Source: Enterococcus sp. BWB1-3 (GTDB lineage Bacteria; Bacillota; Bacilli; Lactobacillales; Enterococcaceae). Taken from it: a stretch of DNA of 64,000 nt. Both the position numbers and the translations under genes were made by a program. The notes beneath the pieces are model-generated. The model saw only the letters and a list, made by a program, of their open reading frames with translations. It was not told the origin of the DNA and searched no databases. The stretch spans positions 186,001 through 250,000 of the forward strand of contig NZ_JADOEP010000001.1 of the NCBI RefSeq assembly GCF_016745275.1, written 5' to 3'. Shown one piece after another: positions 35,723-42,260 of this stretch (position 1 is its first letter; every line of letters starts with the position of its first letter).

Positions 35723-36428
35723 GGCAGACTTGTACCATGTCTCAAGAACTAAGGCCTTTTATATCACCCTGTTGTGTGCGTTGTCAGTCACGTTGTTTTT
35801 TACTCTGACAACAGCAATAGATGATCGGATGATGTTCATTCAGAGCTTGATGATTAACGGAACTGTGCTTCTCCCAATGCTGTTTATTCCGATATTTATG
35901 TTGGTGTGGCAAAAGGATTTTGTTAGTAGGACAGTTAACTCAGTCCTTATCTCTGGTATCTCAAGAGAAAAATATTATTTTAGTAAATTAGCAACAACCT
36001 ATCTGTTGGGAACCTTGCTGGTTGTTGTATACAATGTATCAACACTTATTTTTAGTCTGGGCATTCAAGGTAGTATTCATTTTCTGGAAATTCTAGGAAT
36101 CCTGGGACTTCAAACGATATTATACCTTGTGGTTCTGGCAATTGGGTTGTTTTTATATAGTCTAGAGAATTCAGCAGCGTTGTCAACAGCAGTATATGTC
36201 TTAATTATTCTACTGGGGGAGAATGTTGTGACCATCTTCTTAGAACAGTTAGGAGCAGATGCACAAAAGATATCACAATACTTTCTATTTAAAAATCTGG
36301 GTGCAGTTGTTCAGTTGAACGAGATGAGTCAAGACCAATTGGTGAAAGTTTTTGTAGGAGCACTGCTGCTTCTGATTGTTGCTATGACGTGTACTGTTAC
36401 GATGCTTCAAAGAAAAGAATTGAAATAG
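35706..36428 (+). CDS. ABC-2 type exporter permease
   Basis: A 240-residue membrane protein with six hydrophobic segments and an N-terminal MYQLIKADLYHVSRTKAFYI, the standard opening of lantibiotic-immunity or ABC-2 permeases. It overlaps the ATPase gene by 17 bases. Likely role: self-protection against the secreted peptide, or its removal from the membrane. Confidence 0.88.
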   Translation: MYQLIKADLYHVSRTKAFYITLLCALSVTLFFTLTTAIDDRMMFIQSLMINGTVLLPMLFIPIFMLVWQKDFVSRTVNSVLISGISREKYYFSKLATTYLLGTLLVVVYNVSTLIFSLGIQGSIHFLEILGILGLQTILYLVVLAIGLFLYSLENSAALSTAVYVLIILLGENVVTIFLEQLGADAQKISQYFLFKNLGAVVQLNEMSQDQLVKVFVGALLLLIVAMTCTVTMLQRKELK

Positions 36429-36445
36429 CGAGGAGGGAAAATGAG

Positions 36446-36991
36446 ATGAAAAAGAAAATGCTGTTAATAGTAATTTGTGTCGCAGTTCTGGGTGTATTCA
36501 TCTTTAACTATGTTAGTGAAGATAAAATTTCTGTAAATAAGGAATGGGACTTAACCTCTGAGCAGGTCAAAAATATCACGTTAAAAGGAATCAGCCAGGA
36601 TATTGACATTTATATAGAAAAGAGTGACAGGAATCATCTGTCTATAGAAGGTCAAATGCCAGTCTCATTTGCAGAAAAGTTGTCTACACTGAATCCGAAT
36701 GAACAAGAGATATGTCTTGATTTTTCCACATCGATTGGCTTGAGTGTTGCTAAACTAAATGGTGATAAATTAAGAATGACGATTTATGTGACTGACGAAA
36801 AAAATCTGGAACAACTATTAGTTCAGATGAATAAAGGCAATGTCAATGTGAATGTACCTGAAACCTTTGCTAAGGCCTATAAACTGAAAACTAATCAAGG
36901 CAAAGTCAATCAGCCGGATCAGCAGAAAGCCACGCAGGGACTAATCAAAGTTGAACTTGGCTTTGGAGACATAACGGTTAAGGAGATTTAG
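36446..36991 (+). CDS. Membrane-anchored DUF4097-like beta-repeat protein
   Basis: A 181-residue protein with one N-terminal membrane segment (MLLIVICVAVLGVFIFNYV) and an extracellular beta-rich domain with KGISQDIDIYIEKSD, repeated I/V-x-G/N patterns and LGFGDITVKEI at the end. This is the pattern of DUF4097/LiaG-type proteins, which are often linked to envelope stress or ABC immunity pairs. ATG at 36446 follows GAGGAGGG. It may be a surface part of the immunity system; function otherwise unknown. Confidence 0.7.
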   Translation: MKKKMLLIVICVAVLGVFIFNYVSEDKISVNKEWDLTSEQVKNITLKGISQDIDIYIEKSDRNHLSIEGQMPVSFAEKLSTLNPNEQEICLDFSTSIGLSVAKLNGDKLRMTIYVTDEKNLEQLLVQMNKGNVNVNVPETFAKAYKLKTNQGKVNQPDQQKATQGLIKVELGFGDITVKEI

Positions 36992-37003
36992 GAGGGATAA
37001 CGA

Positions 37004-39055
37004 ATGTTTGCACATACGATGCAGAATATGATCAATGACTGCGGCTTGGCGGCGTTGGAGACCATCTTTAAGCAATTGAAAGTAAAGAATGTAGAATTAA
37101 CATTAAGTGAATCCATGGATTCAAATCAGCAAGGGCTGTCACTACTTCAGCTGCAGGAAATTATGAAAAGTAACGGTGTATATAGTGAAGCATACAGAGT
37201 CACTGATTTTCATGAACTGAGCGGTCAAAGATTTCCTATCGTTTGTATGATTAAAAGAGATGATTTACCCCATTATGTTGTTGTACACCAATTGAACCAG
37301 CAACAGATCATTTACTCAGATCCAGCAGAGCCTCAGCTAATCACAATAGATGTAGCAGCATTTATAGAAACGTTTATGGGGTATGCAATTTGTATTGAAG
37401 ATGTTCAAAAAATGAAAAGTCAGACTAAGAAAAGCAATAGTCAACTATATAAACAAATCATTCAGACTCTACCCTTTTCTTCAAAGTTTGAAATTGGTGT
37501 GTTGACTTTTATGAAATACCTCATTCCGTTAAGCTTGATAGCGTTCATGCAGTACGCAATGATTTATCAGATGGAAAGTATAACAATGCCTTACTTTGGT
37601 ATGATTGCTCTGTTCTTTCTGACCTTGATGTTGATTTATTATCAAATTAGCCAAAAGGATATCCAAATAAAGACTAAGCTGGAAAACCAGTTTCAACAAA
37701 AGGTTCTGATGGAATATTATGAAAAGCAAACGAAAAATGTCACTGAAAAAAGAAATATGGACAATATCATGGGACATTTCTGGAACTTATTAATATCAGT
37801 CACAGGCATTTTGAATAAGCTGTATTTAAAATTTGATTTGGCCTTTGTTTTCACGCTATGTCTGCTTATTTTCAGGGTTGATATCCTACTGGGAATTGTG
37901 GTTGTTGCATGGCTGGCAGTCTTTGTCGTAATGGTTAGCAAGCGAGCAAAGAAAATTCAGAATTTTGAAAAAGGAGTAGTATCAGGCTCCAATGCACTTT
38001 CTTCAACTATTGAAGAGCAGCTGCGCTTATCATTGGATGTACATTTATTTTCAAAGGAAGAAGAAGCGAGCGAGAAAGTTCGGGATAAAATGGCTGATTA
38101 CTTTAATAAGAAGCTGATCAGCAATGAACTATCAACAGCAATTGATTCGATTTTTGAATTTATTAGCACCTGCATTACTTTGAGTATATTCGGTTTTCTG
38201 ATTTATGCGTATACATTTAATAAAAATCAGTCAATTACCATGCTATTTCTCAGTGTTTTTATCATTACGCTGGTTCTTTCCAGATTGAGACCGATTGTCC
38301 AAATTTGGTTAAGAATTCAAAAAAGTGAGCAGGCGGTAACGTATATTCAAAATAGCTTGGCTATAGACAATCCTACTGGGGAAAATGAAATAACCGATAT
38401 CGGTACTAAAACGATCGAACATCTTAGTTTGAAGAATCTTTCATTTTCATATAACGAAGCCAATAAATGTTTATCTGGAATCAATATAAATTTTGAAAAA
38501 GGAAAGATGACAGGGATTTCAGGTAAAAATGGCTCTGGAAAGAGTACCTTAATGAAAATCATTTTAGGCGTACTAAAGCCAGATAGTGGAGTAATCCGAA
38601 TCAATAATAAAAAGTTTTCGTCTCTACATGGAACGAACATCACTGAAGCCGTAAATGCTTATTTTCCGGAAATGGGTACATTCAAAAACACAGTTGAGCG
38701 AAATATAAAATTCGGCCTTAGCAACACTCAGGCACTGAAAAACCAGCGAATAGATTATTTAAAAGAGTGTATGGGTTTGGAATTGGCGGATGACCATGTG
38801 ATTCACGCCCAAGGCGGAAATCTCTCCCAGGGGCAAATTCAAAAAATTCTTCTTTTAAGAACATTATATGAAGAGAAGTCTGTTTATATGTTTGATGAGC
38901 CGACAACCAATCTGGATCAAAAGTCAGTAGATGCCTTTATAAAGGTCTTAAAAGCCTTGGCTGCTACTGAAGATAAAATCATCATTTTAATTACTCATGA
39001 CTCTTACTTATTGGAACAATGTGATCAAATTGTAGTGATAAGTGAGGAGGTGTAA
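37004..39055 (+). CDS. C39-peptidase ABC exporter (processing and secretion transporter)
   Basis: A 683-residue PCAT/LanT-type transporter. The N-terminal C39 peptidase (about 1-135) has the catalytic Cys in MINDCGLAALETIF, His in LPHYVVVHQL and Asp in IIYSDPAEP. Then comes a six-span membrane domain (about 160-440), then an ATPase with GISGKNGSGKSTLMKI, signature NLSQGQIQKILLL and Walker B SVYMFDEPTTNLD. C39 exporters cut after double-glycine-type leaders while exporting the core. The seven peptides downstream have exactly such a leader ending in Ala-Gly. Confidence 0.93.
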   Translation: MFAHTMQNMINDCGLAALETIFKQLKVKNVELTLSESMDSNQQGLSLLQLQEIMKSNGVYSEAYRVTDFHELSGQRFPIVCMIKRDDLPHYVVVHQLNQQQIIYSDPAEPQLITIDVAAFIETFMGYAICIEDVQKMKSQTKKSNSQLYKQIIQTLPFSSKFEIGVLTFMKYLIPLSLIAFMQYAMIYQMESITMPYFGMIALFFLTLMLIYYQISQKDIQIKTKLENQFQQKVLMEYYEKQTKNVTEKRNMDNIMGHFWNLLISVTGILNKLYLKFDLAFVFTLCLLIFRVDILLGIVVVAWLAVFVVMVSKRAKKIQNFEKGVVSGSNALSSTIEEQLRLSLDVHLFSKEEEASEKVRDKMADYFNKKLISNELSTAIDSIFEFISTCITLSIFGFLIYAYTFNKNQSITMLFLSVFIITLVLSRLRPIVQIWLRIQKSEQAVTYIQNSLAIDNPTGENEITDIGTKTIEHLSLKNLSFSYNEANKCLSGININFEKGKMTGISGKNGSGKSTLMKIILGVLKPDSGVIRINNKKFSSLHGTNITEAVNAYFPEMGTFKNTVERNIKFGLSNTQALKNQRIDYLKECMGLELADDHVIHAQGGNLSQGQIQKILLLRTLYEEKSVYMFDEPTTNLDQKSVDAFIKVLKALAATEDKIIILITHDSYLLEQCDQIVVISEEV

Positions 39056-39057
39056 TT

Positions 39058-39456
39058 ATGAAAAGAATGAAACTTGTGTTGCTGGCAATATTGCTCTTAG
39101 TGTCAGGGGGTTTTTGCTTAACGCACTTGACCTTTGCCGACAAAAATCAAGAGTTTGAAGAAATTAGTATTACTGAGGTAGAAAGCAGAGTCGCGAAAGA
39201 AAAAGATATGATCGTTTATTTCGGCAAAAATTCCTGTGAAGCCTGCAGAGTATTTACGCCAATATTATCGGAAGCTGCGAAAAGAAGTGGTAAAAAAATT
39301 TTATTCCTAGATGGTGATAACTTTGCGACCAAAGAGTTCAGCGAAAAATATAATATTTCCGGGACACCAACGTTAATAATAATAAAAAACGGTAAGGTAC
39401 TAAGATATGAAGGGGTGATGGAGCTGGAAGAAACGCTTAGTATATTAGAAACATAG
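39058..39456 (+). CDS. Secreted thioredoxin-like protein (bacteriocin transport accessory type)
   Basis: A 132-residue protein with an N-terminal signal or anchor (LVLLAILLLVSGGFCL) and a thioredoxin fold. Active site GKNSCEACRVFTP (C-x-x-C), cis-Pro in SGTPTLIII. It is the second thiol-disulfide protein of the operon, placed between the exporter and the two-Cys peptides, two bases after the exporter stop. Fits the Bta/PedC accessory role of forming or correcting the disulfide in the exported peptide. Confidence 0.87.
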   Translation: MKRMKLVLLAILLLVSGGFCLTHLTFADKNQEFEEISITEVESRVAKEKDMIVYFGKNSCEACRVFTPILSEAAKRSGKKILFLDGDNFATKEFSEKYNISGTPTLIIIKNGKVLRYEGVMELEETLSILET

Positions 39457-39490
39457 CAATGAATCAAGAAAAGGAGAGGGGGGAGCAATC

Positions 39491-39574
39491 ATGAAAAAAT
39501 TAACAAAGACAGAACAACAAAGCGTAAAAGCTGGTTGGGTATGTGTATTGTGGGGAGCAATCTGCTGGGGTTAA
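39491..39574 (+). CDS. Mini double-glycine peptide precursor, copy 1 of 7
   Basis: A 27-residue precursor. The leader is MKKLTKTEQQSVKAG and the core is WVCVLWGAICWG. Counting back from the cut site, L(-12) T(-11) E(-8) V(-4) A(-2) G(-1) match the C39 leader pattern L-S-x-x-E-L-x-x-I-x-G-G. The core has Cys 3 and 10 and Trp 1, 6 and 11, a likely seven-residue disulfide loop. A GGAGAGGGGGG site lies just upstream. It follows the C39 exporter and thioredoxin-like genes on the same strand and is probably a bacteriocin or signal peptide. I know no named family with this core. Confidence 0.85.
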   Translation: MKKLTKTEQQSVKAGWVCVLWGAICWG

Positions 39575-39609
39575 GAGCCTCAATAAAAACGAAAGAAAGG
39601 AGAAAAACC

Positions 39610-39693
39610 ATGAAAAAACTAACAAAGACAGAACAACAAAGCGTAAAAGCTGGTTGGGTATGTGTATTATGGGGAGCAATCTGCTGGGGTTAA
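39610..39693 (+). CDS. Mini double-glycine peptide precursor, copy 2 of 7
   Basis: Same 27 residues as copy 1; the leader has CTA for Leu4. A GAAAGGAG site lies nine bases upstream. Confidence 0.85.
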   Translation: MKKLTKTEQQSVKAGWVCVLWGAICWG

Positions 39694-39728
39694 GAACCTC
39701 AATAAAAATGAAGGAAAGGGGGATAACT

Positions 39729-39812
39729 ATGAAAAAATTAACAAAGACAGAACAACAAAGCGTAAAAGCTGGTTGGGTATGTGTATTATGGGGAGCAATC
39801 TGCTGGGGTTAA
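39729..39812 (+). CDS. Mini double-glycine peptide precursor, copy 3 of 7
   Basis: Identical peptide. Its spacer is the most diverged (AATGAAGGAAAGGGGG in place of AACGAAAGAAAGGAG). Confidence 0.85.
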   Translation: MKKLTKTEQQSVKAGWVCVLWGAICWG

Positions 39813-39847
39813 GAGCCTCAATAAAAACGAAAGAAAGGAGAATAACT

Positions 39848-39931
39848 ATGAAAAAGCTAACAAAGACAGAACAACAAAGTGTAAAAGCTGGTTGGGTATG
39901 TGTATTATGGGGAGCAATCTGCTGGGGTTAA
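39848..39931 (+). CDS. Mini double-glycine peptide precursor, copy 4 of 7
   Basis: Identical peptide, with AAG CTA for Lys3-Leu4 and AGT for Ser11. Confidence 0.85.
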   Translation: MKKLTKTEQQSVKAGWVCVLWGAICWG

Positions 39932-39966
39932 GAGCCTCAATAAAAACGAAAGAAAGGAGAATAACT

Positions 39967-40050
39967 ATGAAAAAGCTAACAAAGACAGAACAACAAAGTG
40001 TAAAAGCTGGTTGGGTATGTGTATTGTGGGGAGCAATCTGCTGGGGTTAA
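39967..40050 (+). CDS. Mini double-glycine peptide precursor, copy 5 of 7
   Basis: Identical peptide; nearly the same DNA as copy 4, suggesting that copies 4 and 5 arose by recent unit duplication. Confidence 0.85.
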   Translation: MKKLTKTEQQSVKAGWVCVLWGAICWG

Positions 40051-40085
40051 GAACCTCAATAAAAACGAAAGAAAGGGGGATAACT

Positions 40086-40169
40086 ATGAAAAAATTAACA
40101 AAAACAGAACAACAAAGTGTAAAAGCTGGTTGGGTATGTGTATTATGGGGAGCAATCTGCTGGGGTTAA
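40086..40169 (+). CDS. Mini double-glycine peptide precursor, copy 6 of 7
   Basis: Identical peptide; uses AAA for Lys6 where the other copies have AAG. Confidence 0.85.
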   Translation: MKKLTKTEQQSVKAGWVCVLWGAICWG

Positions 40170-40204
40170 GAACCTCAATAAAAACGAAAGAAAGGAGAAT
40201 AACT

Positions 40205-40288
40205 ATGAAAAAATTAACAAAGACAGAACAACAAAGTGTAAAAGCTGGTTGGGTATGTGTATTGTGGGGAGCAATCTGCTGGGGATAG
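40205..40288 (+). CDS. Mini double-glycine peptide precursor, copy 7 of 7
   Basis: Identical peptide; ends in GGA TAG instead of GGT TAA, because the repeat breaks off here and the terminator follows. Confidence 0.85.
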   Translation: MKKLTKTEQQSVKAGWVCVLWGAICWG

Positions 40289-40296
40289 TATAGAAT

Positions 40297-40354
40297 AAAA
40301 GATACCTTGAAAAGCAACGAGTGGCTGCTTTTCAAGGTATCTTTTTACTTTTTT
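40297..40354 (+). terminator. Strong terminator of the peptide array
   Basis: A stem of about 19 bp (AAAAGATACCTTGAAAAGCA with its complement) and a T-rich tail. It closes the operon that starts at 34295. Confidence 0.93.
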
Positions 40355-40372
40355 AATGAATAAGTGAAGCTT

Positions 40373-40498
40373 TCAAATCTTTAATGATGTTTGTATTTGC
40401 AATGGGGCATTATACAGCCAGCTAGAATCGCCGCCAAAGTTGTATACTTTATCATTTTTTACTGCCTTCAGATTTTTCCAAACATTTTCCTGAAACAG
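40373..40498 (-). pseudogene. C-terminal fragment of a siderophore-binding lipoprotein gene
   Basis: The minus-strand frame reads VWKNLKAVKNDKVYNFGGDS and SWLYNAPLQIQTSL before a stop. This is the end of an iron-siderophore ABC binding protein (FhuD/FeuA type, motif W-x-x-L-x-A-V-K-N-x-K-V-Y). Only 41 residues remain. Just to its right (40500-40541) the forward frame DGEIVKDGTPED resembles the end of an ABC ATPase. They look like the cut ends of an older element. Confidence 0.55.
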
Positions 40499-40532
40499 AT
40501 GGAGAGATAGTTAAGGATGGAACGCCGGAAGA

Positions 40533-40691
40533 CCAGTAGCTAACTAAGCTTTTATTTAATCGGCTAGAACCCTTATGCGATAAGGATTCTAGCCTTTTTC
40601 TTTTTAATAACTTGGCGATTGAATGCCATCGGTTTAGAGATTAGCAAATTTAGCTAGTTTTTCGGCTGTGGCATTTTTTTGTTTGCTGCTT
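40533..40691. repeat. Right copy of the rpmA-3'/integrase-tail direct repeat
   Basis: Holds PVAN-stop of rpmA, the terminator hairpin (with changes that keep the pairing) and the last codons of the integrase on the minus strand (KNATAEKLAKFANF-type end), about 90 percent identical to 28790-28960. Because it includes an integrase tail and not just an att core, it looks like the left end of an older element into whose att site the present island inserted. Confidence 0.85.
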
Positions 40692-40903
40692 GGCAGACGA
40701 CAATCTTTGAATGGAGTCTGCCCTCTTGATCCAGTAGAATGCTAGACGAATGACAACCATTGAATGTGAAACATTCATTCCAGTGATTTATTCTAGGCTT
40801 ATGAATGCTGAAAGCCAATTGAATAACCTGTCAGATGTTGCTTGTCCTTAGTTTCTTCACAAATACATGCTATACTAAGGTAGTGGCAGGAAGAGGTAAT
40901 AAT

Positions 40904-41140
40904 ATGAAAAAGTTGTATCCTGTAAAAGTGTATGTATCTGATTCCATGTTATACTCTACCAAAAGAAAGGCGATGTTAAATAAACGATCGAACAGGCTAA
41001 TCACCGTTCGATACATCGCAGCTGGGCTAAAGACAATCAGACAATTGTCAGACAAAAAATTTATTTATGATATAAACTTTTTGTCATTTCCCGATATTGA
41101 GTGGACCATTGCACAATGTCGTTTATCTAATGTTTTGTAA
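40904..41140 (+). CDS. Small basic protein of unknown function
   Basis: A 78-residue protein (MKKLYPVKVYVSDSMLY...), basic, no membrane segment, with a GGAAGAGG site ten bases upstream and a TATACT -10 at 40871. I do not recognise the family. It lies just right of the second repeat copy and could belong to the older mobile element. Confidence 0.5.
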   Translation: MKKLYPVKVYVSDSMLYSTKRKAMLNKRSNRLITVRYIAAGLKTIRQLSDKKFIYDINFLSFPDIEWTIAQCRLSNVL

Positions 41141-41261
41141 AATAATTATTGTCAACTAATTCAAATGGTTGTATCGTCTGTTTTCATCTTTATGAATAGT
41201 GAAGCTGCTAAGCAATTTGTTAAGGTAAGATTCAAAGAAAATAAAGAAAAGAGGCTATCTT

Positions 41262-41486
41262 ATGAGTTACTACTGGAGTAAAAAAGAAGAATTTTCTGAG
41301 AAGAGTAAAGCGTTTCATGAGGGACAAGAAGTATCATTTATCTATAAGAAGGAAATAAGAAGTGGAAAAATAGAAGTGCTGAGGGTTAATTCTGCAGTAA
41401 TTAGTGTGAAAGGAATTAAAATCCCGGTAGAGAAGACTGAAAGAACAGTAATTAATTATGCCAAGTTAATGCCGACTTATAAATAA
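41262..41486 (+). CDS. Small SH3/KOW-like protein (DUF2187-like)
   Basis: A 74-residue protein with a strongly beta pattern. EGQEVSFIYKKEIRSGKIEV and INSAVISVKG-type strands end in KTERTVINYAKL, resembling DUF2187-type proteins (x-G-x-x-V-x-F, then V-x-x-S-V-I-V, then T-V-V-N-x-x). An AAGAGG site precedes the start. Function unknown; such folds often bind nucleic acid. Confidence 0.6.
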   Translation: MSYYWSKKEEFSEKSKAFHEGQEVSFIYKKEIRSGKIEVLRVNSAVISVKGIKIPVEKTERTVINYAKLMPTYK

Positions 41487-41518
41487 GTGTCTTTGAGGAT
41501 ATGCGGGATATTGATATA

Positions 41519-41556
41519 AAAAGGAGGATAGTTAAGTAATGACTCCTCTTTTTTGT
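41519..41556 (+). terminator. Probable terminator
   Basis: AAAAGGAG and CTCCTCTTTTTT form a short stem around a long loop. From 41557 to 41890 no gene is supported; a short minus-strand frame is noted elsewhere as rejected. Confidence 0.5.
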
Positions 41557-41892
41557 ATGTTAACAGACCAATCGAGACAGTCTTTCTTTGATAGTTAGCT
41601 CCATACTTCATGTCGTCATTGTACATTTTTTTCTCATCCATAAACAAGATAATCCAGTCACCGGCATTATCTGCTGTTTATATCAAATCGGGATTGGCTG
41701 ATAATTTTTTAGGGTAATCGAAATTTAAAATTCGAAAACTCTTAGTAATAAGTTGCAATTATTAAATTATTTTTATTTATCGAGCGAAAACATTGCATTT
41801 TAAGCAAGAATTGTGTATCTTCAAAGCATAAAGACAGTAGTTTCAGTATTTTAGAGATTATTGTAAATAAAAAAGAAAGGAATTAGCCAATT

Positions 41893-42075
41893 ATGTATAC
41901 TGTAAAAGTACTGCATGGATATATCAGTACGAATGGACGACGAACCAGAGACAAAGAATGTGCACGAAGATTTAAAGATATGCGACAGGCAGAAATGTTT
42001 GCTGAAAAGATCGGCGGACGGGTAAAGGAGCTAGGGACTGACAGTGAAAACAGAGCGAAACAGGAAATACTGTAA
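41893..42075 (+). CDS. Small basic protein of unknown function
   Basis: A 60-residue, Arg/Lys-rich protein (MYTVKVLHGYISTNGRRTRD...) with a helix MRQAEMFAEKIGGRVKEL and an AAAGGAA site. A good terminator follows 40 bases later. Not recognised. Length, charge and isolated transcription unit suggest a real small gene. Confidence 0.55.
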   Translation: MYTVKVLHGYISTNGRRTRDKECARRFKDMRQAEMFAEKIGGRVKELGTDSENRAKQEIL

Positions 42076-42114
42076 AAACTTGGTAAACTGCATAATAAAT
42101 AATGACTGCATTTA

Positions 42115-42158
42115 AAGTTGAAACAAACCCGAAGATAGGTTGTTTCAACTTTTTTATT
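42115..42158 (+). terminator. Rho-independent terminator
   Basis: AAGTTGAAACAACC-type stem with GGTTGTTTCAACTT and a following TTTTTATTTT. Confidence 0.85.
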
Positions 42159-42190
42159 TTGGCAAAAAACAACTTCATTACATTATAATG

Positions 42191-42219
42191 TTTCAAATAT
42201 GCAGGCAGTGTGCTAAACT
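42191..42219 (+). promoter_or_regulatory. Probable promoter of the chitinase gene
   Basis: TTTCAA, a 17-base spacer and TAAACT, about 40 bases before the ribosome-binding site GGGGG at 42249-42253. Only moderate similarity to consensus. Confidence 0.45.
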
Positions 42220-42260
42220 ATGGTTGGAAGCGTAAACAAAAAGATATTGGGGGATAAAAT

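Larger units (their letters stand above)
39491..40288 (+). repeat. Seven-copy tandem array, 119-bp period
   Basis: Seven units of 119 bp, each with its own GAAAGG(A/G)G site, an 84-bp peptide gene and a 35-bp spacer (GA(G/A)CCTCAATAAAAA-type). Copies start at 39491, 39610, 39729, 39848, 39967, 40086 and 40205. Coding differences between copies that I can see (TTG/TTA, CTA/TTA, AAG/AAA, AGC/AGT) are all synonymous, so all seven encode the same peptide. The period is not a multiple of three, so each copy lies in a different frame from its neighbours and must be translated separately. Confidence 0.95.

Noticed and set aside
39543-40288. Overlapping 89-codon frames through the peptide array
   Set aside because: They are produced by the 119-bp repeat shifting frame; their first parts lie over spacers and out-of-frame peptide genes and have no ribosome-binding site. 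Only the 27-codon genes are supported.
39491-40288. CRISPR array
   Set aside because: The regular 119-bp repeats contain conserved coding sequence and ribosome-binding sites, not short repeats with unique spacers, and no cas genes are present.
41545-41700. Minus-strand frame with a WIILFMDEKKMYNDDMKYGA-type stretch
   Set aside because: It reads somewhat like protein but has no start, an internal stop and no family I can recognise. Too little to call a pseudogene.
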